A stretch of DNA of 64,000 bases from Cellulomonas fengjieae. Lineage in GTDB: Bacteria; Actinomycetota; Actinomycetes; Actinomycetales; Cellulomonadaceae. Made by a program: the position numbers and the translations under genes. Below, in pieces: positions 33,701-41,631 of the stretch. The notes under the pieces are model-generated. The model was not told the DNA's origin, did no database searches, and was given only the letters and a program-made list of their open reading frames with translations. How positions within the stretch are numbered: position 1 is the stretch's first letter; every line of letters begins with the position of its first letter. The stretch covers positions 558,001-622,000 of the forward strand of contig NZ_CP074404.1 of NCBI RefSeq assembly GCF_018388465.1. The letters run 5' to 3'.

Positions 33701-35150
33701 CGGCACCGGGATGCCCGACGGCCAGACCGGCTCGGTCGACTCGACGCGCGAGGAGGTCGAGCACGTCGTCGAGCTGGTGGTCACGCACGCGCTCCTGCGG
33801 CCGGACGAGACGCTCGCGGTCATCACCGCGACCTCCGCCCACGCGGAGGCGGTCCGCGAGGCCGTCCTGTCGGAGGTCCGCGGCAACCCCGCGCTGGCCG
33901 CGTTCTTCGACTCCGGCCGCACGGACCCGTTCGTCGTCACCGACCTGCCGAACGTGGCCGGGCTGCGCCGCGAGGCGATCATCCTGTCGCTCGGCCTCGG
34001 CCGGACCCCGCACCGCAGGGTGCTGCACACGTTCGGTCCCATCTCCGCGCCGGGCGGCGACGCGCTGCTGCTCGACGCTCTCGGCTCCACGGCGCACCGG
34101 CTGACCGTCGTCGCGTGCTTCGGCTCCGAGGACCTCGACCCCGAGCGTCTGCGCGGTCCCGGTCCGCGGCTCCTCGCGGACGTGCTCGCCTTCGCGGCCC
34201 GCCGCGGCGCCGGTCAGGACGTCGCCGACCTGGTGACGGTGCCGGAGCCGACCGACCCGCTGCTGCGGTCGCTGACCGTCGCCGCGGCCGCCGCGGACGA
34301 CGCCCTCGCCGCGGCCCACGAGCCGGACCGGCTGCTGCTGGACCTCGCCGAGCGCCTGTGGAAGCACGGCCTGCTGGTGGAGGCCGACCACGGCATCCCG
34401 GGCGGGGACCGGATCCCGCTGGTCGTCGGACACCCGGACCTGCCCGGCGAGATGCTGGTCGCCGTCCTCACCGACGACGCGCAGTACACGGCGGAGCCCA
34501 GCGTCCGGGTCCGCGACCGCCTCACGCCGGACCGGCTGGAGCGCGTCGGGTGGAGCGTCATCCGCGTCTGGGCGGCCGCCGCCTTCATGGACCCGCAGGC
34601 CGAGGTGGACCGCATCCGGCGGGCCGTGCACGCGCGCGTTCCCGGCCCGGTGGCGCCGCGCACGGCGCCGCTGCAGCTGGGCCTGATCGACGAGCCCGAC
34701 GACGCCGAGGAGCTGCCGACGCCCGCCCGTCGCCGCGACCCGCGTCCGCCGACCGGGGTCTGGTCGACGGTGGAGGTCGTGCAGCAGGCCGCGCAGGCGA
34801 CCGGTCCCGCCGTGGAGCCCGGCGGGTCGCCCGCCGACGGCGCCGCGTCACCGGTGGCGCCGCCCGAGCCGGGTGAGCCGTCCCAGGACGACCCGCGGCC
34901 GGCGGGCCGGGCCCTCCAGCTCGCGCTGGCGGTGCCGACGCGGAAGCGTCCCGACGTCCGCCGCGGCCTGCCGATCGGCGCCTACAGCGACGACCAGCTG
35001 GACGACCTGGTGGAGTGGCTGCAGTCGGACGAGCAGGAGCGGACGCGCGAGCAGCTGGCGGACGCCCTGCGCGACGAGCTCGGGATCACGCGCCGCTCCT
35101 ACCGGATCGACACCGCGATCCGCGGCGCCATCACCCGCGCCATGCACTGA
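30771..35150 (+). CDS. Degenerate SF1 helicase-like protein with Vsr/MTES-type C-terminal domain
   Basis: 1459 residues from GTG 30771; TAGCGT at 30759-30764 suggests a leaderless mRNA. The layout follows Dna2/Upf1-type SF1 helicases: DLDPAQQHVLDVVATGTHLFV leads to the P-loop position, but there the sequence is APAGADVTGT (near residue 345) with no GK[ST]. The motif II position reads VVIDSAAHL instead of DEAS, motif III VVGDARCAS lacks Gln, and the motif V/VI region (near 1053-1110) lacks the usual Gln and Arg. Residues about 1180-1290 resemble the MTES_1575/Vsr-like endonuclease fold, keeping an Asp (LTDDAQY) and the RDRLTPDRLERVGW helix. The reading frame is intact, so the losses look selected rather than decayed. 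The C-terminus (DDQLDDLVEWLQS onward) is a separate small helical domain. Confidence 0.8.
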   Translation: MTVPVRTSGPGPDQAPETGADSADRPLLVEPPTAAEVLEGAVATWRASLVEAAGGSTLVDVELLGDAALDLSAAHPSGISQLFAGRETRLSNLIREGSALSTARRRARAVSARAAVYAQRYGIAPTSLAIGVATWTERTTPDIASDDVAALASVTRQRTPDGEQPADSVPRTVRAPVLLRPVTLRARGSGESDYELALEPSLEVNPVLARALRSRGALLDAGAVARGTFGSDGFDPRGALQRLTSLGEAVLDDFSMSERVVVGTFVHPGQILVDDLDNLSGTLERHEVVAALAGVEESRTRLRRILPQPVPGDRDPGHERGVGDLDPAQQHVLDVVATGTHLFVDAPAGADVTGTLAALVADAAATGRTVLYVPGHRRSATALADRLGALGLGDLLLDVAPDAGWRAAISRRLLGAMTLEAPPVDANGVVALRSELVGTRERLRSYVDALHTERAPWGVSAYDALQQLARLTSTRPTPKTTVRLPADVARLLDADRRADLTADLVRAGELGAFRIRPTDTPWYGADLRTRADADAVVHRLARVLDSGLPGLVARTAQVAAETGLQQATTVVAWAEQLTMLDGVRAALDVFQPVVFERTAADLVAATATKQWRAERGLEMGYWLRRRLRKQSKDMVRPGRPVADLHSALLEVQAQREVWQAHCPSGGWPRLPDGLEHIEEEYAAVRADLDALDEVLATTPAGAGLSALPFAALTERLTRLRADLGALTDLPERTAILHRLRAAGLGPLVDDLADRGTDPALAPAELDLAWWSTVIEQILGEDPALAGYDGAALGALSNQYATLDRAHVKSLSGPVLGAVVGHVSHALRQHREQAEALFADLVDERLTSLRDTIVRHPDVARRLRPVIAASPMLVPQVLPPTRTVDLVVIDSAAHLPVEVALAAVARGRQVVVVGDARCASGSAVRELASVLPSVALRADSSRRDPYLTAFLAAHGYAGVLRPTPLPQHRPLVSLDLVDGTGMPDGQTGSVDSTREEVEHVVELVVTHALLRPDETLAVITATSAHAEAVREAVLSEVRGNPALAAFFDSGRTDPFVVTDLPNVAGLRREAIILSLGLGRTPHRRVLHTFGPISAPGGDALLLDALGSTAHRLTVVACFGSEDLDPERLRGPGPRLLADVLAFAARRGAGQDVADLVTVPEPTDPLLRSLTVAAAAADDALAAAHEPDRLLLDLAERLWKHGLLVEADHGIPGGDRIPLVVGHPDLPGEMLVAVLTDDAQYTAEPSVRVRDRLTPDRLERVGWSVIRVWAAAAFMDPQAEVDRIRRAVHARVPGPVAPRTAPLQLGLIDEPDDAEELPTPARRRDPRPPTGVWSTVEVVQQAAQATGPAVEPGGSPADGAASPVAPPEPGEPSQDDPRPAGRALQLALAVPTRKRPDVRRGLPIGAYSDDQLDDLVEWLQSDEQERTREQLADALRDELGITRRSYRIDTAIRGAITRAMH

Positions 35151-35201
35151 CCGTCCCCGGCGCGTTCGTGGGGGACAGGCACGCGGTGGGATCATCGAGC
35201 G

Positions 35202-35483
35202 GTGACGTCGTCCGAGCAGCCCGAGCAGCCACGCGTGCGCCGACCGCGCCGCGCGGTGCGGCGTGCGGGCACCGTCGGCGGTGACGACGCCAACCTCCTG
35301 TCGACGCTGCCCGCACCTGCGCCCGTGCCGGTTCCCGCGCCTGTGGCCGTACCCGCGCCCGCGGTCCCCGGTGAGCCCGCCATCGCGGTGCGGAGCGCGG
35401 ACGACTCCGACACCGGCTGGGGCGAGCGCGCCACCGACTCCAACGACGACCGGCTGAGCCAGGACAAGCCACCGCACTGGTAG
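35202..35483 (+). CDS. Small hypothetical protein, Pro-rich
   Basis: 93 residues from GTG 35202, probably leaderless (GATCAT six bases before). It begins with a basic stretch (RVRRPRRAVRRAGTVGGDD), then an Ala-Pro-Val linker and an acidic C-terminus ending DRLSQDKPPHW. It looks disordered apart from short end motifs. Immediately downstream of the helicase-like gene on the same strand, it may be a small partner protein. No family is recognised. Confidence 0.55.
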   Translation: MTSSEQPEQPRVRRPRRAVRRAGTVGGDDANLLSTLPAPAPVPVPAPVAVPAPAVPGEPAIAVRSADDSDTGWGERATDSNDDRLSQDKPPHW

Positions 35484-35558
35484 CGCGCCTGTCGGAGGTA
35501 CGCGAGACGATCACCGCACCCCGGACGTCCGGCCGGTGCGCGAGCGAAGGAGACCGCC

Positions 35559-36137
35559 ATGGCAGAGGTTCTGCTGTTCCACCACGCCCAGGGACTCACG
35601 TCGGGTGTCCGCGACTTCGCGGACACGCTCCGCGGGGCCGGGCACACCGTGCACGTGCCGGACCTGTACGACGGGCACGTGTTCGACGACCTCGAGTCCG
35701 GGCTCGCCTATGCCGACGAGGTCGGCTTCGGCACCGTCATGGGGCGGGGGCGAGCGACCGTCGAGCAGCTGCCCGAGGGGCTCGTCTACGCGGGCTTCTC
35801 GCTCGGCGTGCTGCCGGCCCAGCTGCTCACCCAGACGCGACCGGGCGCCAGGGGCGCGCTGTTCTTCGAGTCGTGCGTCCCGCCCGCGGAGTTCGACACC
35901 CCGTGGCCGCAGGGCGTGCCGGTCCAGGTGCACGGCATGGAGTCCGACCCGCTGTTCGCCGGCGAGGGGGACCTCGACGCCGCCCGCGCGCTGGTCGAGG
36001 AGACCCCGCACGCCGAGCTCTTCCTGTACCCCGGCGACCAGCACCTGTTCGCGGACCCGAGCCTGGCGTCGTACGTGCCCGAGGCGGCCGAGCTCCTGAA
36101 GGAACGCACCCTCGCGTTCCTCGCGACGATCCGCTGA
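35559..36137 (+). CDS. Dienelactone hydrolase-family protein
   Basis: 192 residues from ATG 35559 after CGAAGGAG. VLLFHHAQGLTSGVRDFADTLRGAGHTVHVPDLYDG is the first half of the DLH fold. The nucleophile elbow is YAGFSLGVLPAQ, with Ser where classical dienelactone hydrolase has Cys. GMESDPLF and GDQHLFADPS supply the Asp and His regions. It is a hydrolase of unknown substrate, of the short DLH type common in actinobacteria. Confidence 0.83.
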   Translation: MAEVLLFHHAQGLTSGVRDFADTLRGAGHTVHVPDLYDGHVFDDLESGLAYADEVGFGTVMGRGRATVEQLPEGLVYAGFSLGVLPAQLLTQTRPGARGALFFESCVPPAEFDTPWPQGVPVQVHGMESDPLFAGEGDLDAARALVEETPHAELFLYPGDQHLFADPSLASYVPEAAELLKERTLAFLATIR

Positions 36138-36260
36138 CGCCGCAGCAACCGCTCACCCGCCCACCGGACCGCCCGTCGGCGACCTCCACCCGACCCGCCC
36201 GCGACCACGCCATGAGTGGCGAGGACGGGGCCCGTAGCGCGCCTCATGGTGTGCTCACGC

Positions 36261-36300
36261 ACCTGCACCCACCTGCACCCACCTGCACCCACCTGCACGC
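36261..36300. repeat. Four tandem copies of a 10-bp unit
   Basis: ACCTGCACCC occurs three times in a row, followed by ACCTGCACGC, in the gap between the convergent hydrolase and mscL genes. No gene is present in 36138-36326. A slippage-prone minisatellite is the simplest reading. Confidence 0.8.
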
Positions 36301-36326
36301 ACCCGCTCGCCGCGGGTGCGCCCGCG

Positions 36327-36959
36327 TCAGAGCGGCTTGGGGGGCGCGTCCGGGCCGGGTGGGATCGAGGGCGGCAGGTCGCTGCCGGTCGACCCGGTGG
36401 CCGTACCGCTGTCGGCCGCCCCGCCGGCCGCGACCCCGCCGGCCGCGGCCTGCGGTCCGGTCGGCGTCCCGGTCGTGGCGCCCGCGCCCGCGTCGTTGGC
36501 GATGGCCGGCGAGGGGCGCGCGGCGAGCAGGTCGCGGATCTCCTGCAGCAGCAGGATGTCCTCGCTCGGTGCTTCCGGCTCGTCCTCCTGACCGCGCTTG
36601 CGCCGGGCCGCCATCGCGTTGAGCGGCAGCACGATGAAGAAGTACACGGCGGCGGCCGTGAACAGGAACTGGATCAGCGCGTTGAGGATCAGCCCGATCG
36701 AGAACACGGCATCGTTGATCTCGAAGGCCCAGACACCGCTGAGGTCGGTCTGACCGAACACCGCGGCGATCAGCGGGCTGATGAGCCCGTCGACGAACGC
36801 CGTGACGACCGCGGTGAACGCGGCACCGATGACCACACCGACCGCCAGCTCGACCGCGTTCCCGCGGGAGATGAAGTCCTTGAAGCCCTGGAGCACCTTG
36901 GCGGTGCCCTTCAGACCTTGGCGAGCGCCGCTGATCCCAGAGTTGATCCTGTCGGTCAC
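36327..36959 (-). CDS. mscL: Large-conductance mechanosensitive channel MscL
   Basis: 210 residues from GTG 36959 with GAGGGGG ahead. GFKDFISRGNAVELAVGVVIGAAFTAVVTAFVDGLI is the signature first helix, and the second helix (GLILNALIQFLFTAAAVYFFIVLP) follows after the periplasmic loop. The C-terminal helix (SEDILLLQEIRDLLA) is conserved. Beyond it, about 65 extra residues rich in Gly, Ala and Pro extend the usual length. The channel opens under membrane tension during osmotic downshock. Confidence 0.93.
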   Translation of the reverse strand: MTDRINSGISGARQGLKGTAKVLQGFKDFISRGNAVELAVGVVIGAAFTAVVTAFVDGLISPLIAAVFGQTDLSGVWAFEINDAVFSIGLILNALIQFLFTAAAVYFFIVLPLNAMAARRKRGQEDEPEAPSEDILLLQEIRDLLAARPSPAIANDAGAGATTGTPTGPQAAAGGVAAGGAADSGTATGSTGSDLPPSIPPGPDAPPKPL

Positions 36960-37025
36960 GGTGGTGCCCCCTCGGGTGGGATGTCGATCGTCCGACGCCC
37001 CGGCGGAGCGTCTCCGCTCGTTCGA

Positions 37026-37706
37026 TCATGACACGACGACCGCGGACAGCAAGGCGGAGGCAGCGGCGCCGGCAAGCGTCGCGGCCTCGTGCGGCGCCAC
37101 GGCGAGCAGGACCGGGACGGAGTCGTCCGTCGTGCCACCGATCCCGAGCGCCGCCGAGGAGGCGCCCCGCCGCGTGACCGGGAGCACGAGCGCCCGGCTC
37201 GCGACCACCCCTCCCGGACCGCCCTCGGGGGTGGCGGCCAGGACGTCGACCCGCATGCCGGCCGAGAGCAGCCCGGCGACCGCCGGGTCGGCGAACCGGA
37301 CCGTCGCGACCACCGTCCCCGGCGGTCCATGGACCTCGTCGGCGACGAGCAGGCCGGGGAGCACGGGGATGCCCGTCGCGAGCGGGACCGCGGTCGACGA
37401 CCCGACGACGTCACCCGGGTCGGTGACCGCCCCGCGCGGCGCGACCGCGGTCGGCAGCCGCGCCACGCGGACGTCCGCGCCGGTCAGGTCCGTGCCGGCG
37501 GCGATGTCCCGGGCCGCGACGACGACCGCCGCGGTCGGCGGGTCGGGCGGGCGCAGCGCCTGCACGGTGCACCCGGCGGCGATGCCGAGGAGGACCGCGC
37601 ACACCAGGAAGCGCGCCCGCCACAGGTGTATCCGCAGTGCGAGACGGAACGGGCGCCGACCATGCGGCAGCGGTGGCGGGCGACCCGCGAGCGGAGGGGG
37701 ATGCAT
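37026..37706 (-). CDS. SAF-domain protein, CpaB/RcpC-like
   Basis: 226 residues. One membrane anchor (ARFLVCAVLLGIAAGCTVQAL) follows a basic N-terminus. The SAF domain begins AAVVVAARDIAAGTDLTGADV and continues to the end of the RcpC-like beta region (PGTVVATVRFADPAVAGLL). CpaB/RcpC proteins belong to Flp pilus assembly, but no other tad genes are nearby, and such orphan SAF proteins are common between mscL and the FmdB gene in actinobacteria. The role is unknown. Confidence 0.78.
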   Translation of the reverse strand: MHPPPLAGRPPPLPHGRRPFRLALRIHLWRARFLVCAVLLGIAAGCTVQALRPPDPPTAAVVVAARDIAAGTDLTGADVRVARLPTAVAPRGAVTDPGDVVGSSTAVPLATGIPVLPGLLVADEVHGPPGTVVATVRFADPAVAGLLSAGMRVDVLAATPEGGPGGVVASRALVLPVTRRGASSAALGIGGTTDDSVPVLLAVAPHEAATLAGAAASALLSAVVVS

Positions 37707-37839
37707 GGCCGCCGACGGTAGGCCGGGGTCGCACGCCGGCTGGTCCGTCAGGCCGTCGCCGGTGGAACCGGCCGCCGATCCGCGGGCTGAGGGCGGCTCG
37801 ACGCCGCGGCTCAGCCCAGCTCAGCTCAGCTCAGGACGG

Positions 37840-38169
37840 TCAGGACGACGCGGGCTTGGCGGCCGGCTTCGCGGCGGGCGCAGGCGTCGAGGACGTCGAC
37901 GAGGAGTCGGGGGTCGACGACGTGGCGGGCGTCGACGGGCCGGGCGTGCCGGACGTGCTGGGCGCCGAGCTCAGCGCGGACGACTTCGCACCCGCGCGGG
38001 CGTCGTTGCGGTAGAAGCCGGAGCCCTTGAACACGACGCCGACCGAGGAGAAGACCTTGCGCAGCCGGCCCTCGCACTCGGGGCACACGGTCAGCGAGCT
38101 GTCGGTGAACGACTGCACGATCTCGAAGGTGTGACCGCACGCCGTGCAGGCGTAGGCGTAGGTGGGCAC
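37840..38169 (-). CDS. FmdB-type zinc ribbon protein, Ruc-like
   Basis: 109 residues from GTG 38169. PTYAYACTACGHTFEIVQSF and VCPECEGRLRKVF give the four zinc-binding Cys, followed by the FKGSGFYRND motif. The last 50 residues are a disordered Ser/Thr/Pro/Ala tail. This matches the mycobacterial Rv0991c/Ruc protein, a redox-regulated chaperone with a disordered tail that belongs to the heat-shock regulon. A CIRCE-type HrcA site lies 39 bases upstream, in line with that. Confidence 0.85.
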   Translation of the reverse strand: MPTYAYACTACGHTFEIVQSFTDSSLTVCPECEGRLRKVFSSVGVVFKGSGFYRNDARAGAKSSALSSAPSTSGTPGPSTPATSSTPDSSSTSSTPAPAAKPAAKPASS

Positions 38170-38207
38170 TGAGGGTCTCCTGGCAGCTGATCGAACGACC
38201 GGATGGT

Positions 38208-38234
38208 CTGGCACTCGACTGGTCCGAGTGCCAA
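38208..38234 (-). promoter_or_regulatory. CIRCE element (HrcA operator)
   Basis: Read on the minus strand: TTGGCACTC, nine bases, GAGTGCCAG. The consensus CIRCE arms are TTAGCACTC and GAGTGCTAA, so the match is 8 of 9 and 7 of 9. It sits directly before the zinc ribbon gene, which should be derepressed on heat shock when HrcA fails to bind. Confidence 0.85.
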
Positions 38235-38278
38235 TCTTAACCGCACGCCCACCCGGGGCATTCCGGTGGGCGGCGCGC

Positions 38279-38301
38279 GGCCTGCGGGAGCGCCGCAGGC
38301 C
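38279..38301. promoter_or_regulatory. Inverted repeat before the penicillin acylase gene
   Basis: Perfect 9-base arms GGCCTGCGG and CCGCAGGCC around GAGCG, just upstream of the -10 box TACCCT (38314-38319). It overlaps the expected -35 region, so it may be an operator for the acylase gene. Confidence 0.5.
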
Positions 38302-38326
38302 GAACGGGCAAAGTACCCTCCGAAGC

Positions 38327-40894
38327 GTGTCTCGTCGCCGCCTGCTCCGTCTCAGTCTGACCACCGTCGCCGTCGTGGTCGTCGTCGCTCTGGTCGCCGT
38401 GGTGGTCTCGGCGACCATCGTCGTGCGCCGGCCCCTGCCCGAGGTCGCGGGCGAGCAGCAGCTGCCCGGCCTGGACGCGACGGTCTCGGTCACCCGGGAC
38501 GAGCGCGGCGTGCCGACGATCACGGCGACCACCGCGCAGGACCTGTTCCGGGCGCAGGGCTACGTCGCCGCGCAGGACCGCTTCTTCGAGATGGACTACC
38601 GCCGGCACGTGACGGCCGGCCGCCTCTCGGAGCTGGTCGGCGAGAACGAGGACGCGCTCGCGGCGGACAAGGTGATCCGGACGTTCGGCTGGCGCGAGGT
38701 CGCCGAGCAGGAGTGGGACCTCCTGCAGCCCGCCACCCGGGAGGCGCTGCAGGCCTACGCCGACGGCGTCAACGCGTACCTGGACGGCAAGGACCCCGGT
38801 GCGATCGCCGTGGAGTACAGCGTGCTCGGCCTCCAGACGACGGTCCGAGCGCCGCGGGAGTGGGACCCGGTCGACTCGCTGGCCTGGCTCAAGGCCATGG
38901 CCTGGGACCTGCGCGGCAACTACGACGCCGAGCTCGAGCGCGCCGCGTCGTACTCGTCGGTCGGCGACATCGCCCGCGTCGACCAGCTGTTCCCCGCCTA
39001 CCCCCAGGACCTCAACCTGCCGATCCTCGCCGCGGGCGACGGCCCCGTCGCCGAGGTGCAGCAGGCCGCCGCGTCGACCGAGCCGCTCGACCTCGGCAGC
39101 TCCGACCTGCAGGAGGCGATGGCGTCCGCCGCCGCCGCGCTCGCGGCCGTGCCCCATGTGATGGGCGACGGCGAGGGCGTGGGCTCGAACTCGTGGGTCG
39201 TCTCCGGCGAGTTCACCGAGTCCGGCAAGCCGCTGCTGGCCAACGACCCGCACCTGGGCATCTCGGCGCCGGGGATCTGGGAGCAGGTGGGACTGCGGTG
39301 CGCGGAGGTGTCGGCCGACTGCCCCTACGACGTCTCCGGGTTCGCGTTCGCAGGGCTGCCGGGCGTCGTGATCGGGCACAACGCCGAGCTCGCCTGGGGG
39401 CTGACCAACCTGGGCGCGGACGTCACGGACTTCTTCATCGAGCGGGTCGACGGTGACGCGACGCTGCTCGACGGGGCGCCGGCGCCGATCACCGAGCGCC
39501 AGGAGGTCATCCGGGTCAACGGTGGCGACGACGTGCACCTGACCGTCCGGGAGTCGGTGCACGGCCCCCTGGTGTCGGACGTGCTCGACCTCGTCGGGGT
39601 CAGCACGGCGCCCGTCCCCGACGACGCTCCCGGCCGCGGCTTCCAGGTGGCGCTGCGCTGGACCGCCCTGCAGCCGGGCCGCACGATGGACGCGGTGCTC
39701 GCGATCAACGTCGCGAAGGACGCCGAGGACATCCAGGAGGCGGCCGCCCTGTTCGACGTGCCGTCGCAGAACATCGTCTTCGCGACGACCGACGGGCACA
39801 TCGGCTACCAGGCGCCTGGCCGCATCCCCGTCCGGTCGACCGTCCCGACCGGTCCCGTCCCGTCGAACGGCACCTGGCCGCGTCCCGGCTGGGACAGCAG
39901 GTACGACTGGCAGGGCTTCGTCGACCCGGCGACCATGCCCCGCGCGCTGGACCCCGCCGAGGGGTTCATCGTCACGGCCAACCAGGCGGTCCTGCCCGCC
40001 GGCGTCGGGCCGTTCCTCACCGCCGACTGGGACTACGGCTACCGCGCCCAGCGCATCCGCGAGCTCCTGTCGTCCGCCACGGGGGAGGACAAGGTGAGCG
40101 TCGCCGACATGGGCGAGATCCAGGTCGACCAGCACAGCCCCTTCGCGGACGTGCTGGTCCCCGTGCTGCTCGAGCTCGACATCGAGGACTCCTTCGACGA
40201 CGACGGGCAGGAGCTGCTGCGCACCTGGGACCGCGTGCAGTCCGCCGACTCGGCCGCCGCGGCGTACTTCGCGGCCGTCTGGGTCGACGTGCTGGAGGCG
40301 GCGTTCGCCGACGACCTGCCGGACGGGTACGGACCGTCGGGCGGCTCCCGCTGGCTCGAGGTGGTCCGCAGGCTCGTCGACGAGCCGGCGTCGCCGTGGT
40401 GGGACGACAAGTCGACCCCGGGCGTCGTCGAGGGGCGTGACGAGGTGCTGACCCGCGCGATGGTCGACGCCCGCCTGCAGCTGACCGCGCAGCTGGGCCG
40501 CGAGGCGACCGACTGGCGCTGGGGGAAGGTGCACGTCGCGGCGCCCGAGCACCCCGTGCTCGGGGGCTCGTCACTGCCCGGGGTGGTGCGCGACCTCATG
40601 AACCCGGACCCGGTCGCGGTCGGCGGGGGCTCGTCGATCGTCGACGCGACCGCGTGGGACGCGAGCTCCGGGTCGTTCGCCGTCACCGCGGCGCCGTCCA
40701 TGCGCATGGTCGTCGACCTCGGGGACCTCGACGCCTCGACCTGGGTGACGCTGACGGGCGCGTCCGGCCACCCGGCGAGCGTGCACTACGCCGACCAGCT
40801 GGGTCCGTGGTCGAGGGGTGAGACGTTCCCGTGGCCGTTCACGCGGGCGGCGACAGAGGCGGACGCCCGGGACCGGCTGACGCTCACACCGTGA
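38327..40894 (+). CDS. Penicillin acylase-family amidohydrolase
   Basis: 855 residues from GTG 38327 (leaderless by the TACCCT box). One N-terminal helix (LTTVAVVVVVALVAVVVSATIVV) anchors or exports it. The Ntn-hydrolase precursor has RDERGVPTITA and AQGYVAAQDRFFEMDYRR in the alpha part. Ser287 in GVGSNSWVVSG is the predicted N-terminal nucleophile after self-cleavage, and LANDPHLG follows as usual. The family cleaves amides such as acyl-homoserine lactones, cyclic lipopeptides or beta-lactams; this substrate is unknown. Its 3' end overlaps the convergent cyclo-ligase gene by 11 bases. Confidence 0.88.
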   Translation: MSRRRLLRLSLTTVAVVVVVALVAVVVSATIVVRRPLPEVAGEQQLPGLDATVSVTRDERGVPTITATTAQDLFRAQGYVAAQDRFFEMDYRRHVTAGRLSELVGENEDALAADKVIRTFGWREVAEQEWDLLQPATREALQAYADGVNAYLDGKDPGAIAVEYSVLGLQTTVRAPREWDPVDSLAWLKAMAWDLRGNYDAELERAASYSSVGDIARVDQLFPAYPQDLNLPILAAGDGPVAEVQQAAASTEPLDLGSSDLQEAMASAAAALAAVPHVMGDGEGVGSNSWVVSGEFTESGKPLLANDPHLGISAPGIWEQVGLRCAEVSADCPYDVSGFAFAGLPGVVIGHNAELAWGLTNLGADVTDFFIERVDGDATLLDGAPAPITERQEVIRVNGGDDVHLTVRESVHGPLVSDVLDLVGVSTAPVPDDAPGRGFQVALRWTALQPGRTMDAVLAINVAKDAEDIQEAAALFDVPSQNIVFATTDGHIGYQAPGRIPVRSTVPTGPVPSNGTWPRPGWDSRYDWQGFVDPATMPRALDPAEGFIVTANQAVLPAGVGPFLTADWDYGYRAQRIRELLSSATGEDKVSVADMGEIQVDQHSPFADVLVPVLLELDIEDSFDDDGQELLRTWDRVQSADSAAAAYFAAVWVDVLEAAFADDLPDGYGPSGGSRWLEVVRRLVDEPASPWWDDKSTPGVVEGRDEVLTRAMVDARLQLTAQLGREATDWRWGKVHVAAPEHPVLGGSSLPGVVRDLMNPDPVAVGGGSSIVDATAWDASSGSFAVTAAPSMRMVVDLGDLDASTWVTLTGASGHPASVHYADQLGPWSRGETFPWPFTRAATEADARDRLTLTP

Positions 40895-41522
40895 TCGGGT
40901 GCCATCCCTGCGGGGTGGCGACCGCGTCGACCAGGCGGTCGTGGCTCTCCCGGGGCAGCGGCCGCTCGTCGGCGTCGTAGAGCTCCTCCGGGAACACGAG
41001 GGCGATCACGGGGGCGCCGGGGCGCAGGTGCTCGAGCGCCCGGTCGTACCAGCCGCCGCCCTGGCCGAGGCGCGCACCGCTGGTGTCGACGGCCAGGGCG
41101 GGGGCGATCACCACGTCCGCCTCCGCCAGCGCCGCGGCGCCCAGCGGGGGGCCGCTGGGCTCGGGCGGTCGGCCGGGGGCGCGTTCCCGCAGGTCGTCGG
41201 CGCGGATGTACTCGGCCCAGTCGCGCTGCAGCCCGGTGCCCAGCACGGGCAGGAGCAGCCGGACGCCGCGGGCGCGCAGCGCATCCAGCAGCGGACCGGT
41301 GCCGGGTTCGGTCACCCGGGACGCGTACACGGACGCGCAGCGCGCGTCGGCGACGGCGGGAATCGCGAGCACGACCTCCGCCAGCTCGCGGGCGGCCGCG
41401 TCGCGCAGCCGCACGGAGCGCAGCTTGCGGGTGTCCCGGATGGCGACGCGGAGCCGCTCCTTGACGTCCTCGACCTCGTCCCCCTCGGACACGCGCGGAT
41501 ACGGCTGGGCGACGCTGCTCAT
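40884..41522 (-). CDS. 5-formyltetrahydrofolate cyclo-ligase
   Basis: 212 residues from ATG 41522; a further GTG 18 bases upstream is possible. RDTRKLRSVRLRDAAARELAE is the N-terminal region with the substrate Arg and Lys residues. ARLGQGGGWYDRALEHL is the family's ATP-binding signature. It converts 5-formyl-THF to 5,10-methenyl-THF with ATP. It is divergent from galU, a conserved actinobacterial arrangement. Confidence 0.9.
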   Translation of the reverse strand: MSSVAQPYPRVSEGDEVEDVKERLRVAIRDTRKLRSVRLRDAAARELAEVVLAIPAVADARCASVYASRVTEPGTGPLLDALRARGVRLLLPVLGTGLQRDWAEYIRADDLRERAPGRPPEPSGPPLGAAALAEADVVIAPALAVDTSGARLGQGGGWYDRALEHLRPGAPVIALVFPEELYDADERPLPRESHDRLVDAVATPQGWHPITV

Positions 41523-41631
41523 GCAGACAGTCTCACCCACCCGGCGGTCGCGGGACGACCCCCCCAGGGAGGAGATGTGGCGTGACGCACACCACTGGGC
41601 ACTCCTCGGCGGGCGCGGCTAGGGTCCGAGC

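Noticed and set aside
30834..34631. A 1265-codon open frame on the minus strand
   Set aside because: It is the mirror of the plus-strand helicase-like gene in very GC-rich DNA, with low-complexity Arg/Gly/Ala composition and no family resemblance.
36261..36300. The 10-bp tandem repeat as a regulatory array
   Set aside because: It lies between the ends of convergent genes with no promoter nearby. Simple slippage is a sufficient explanation.
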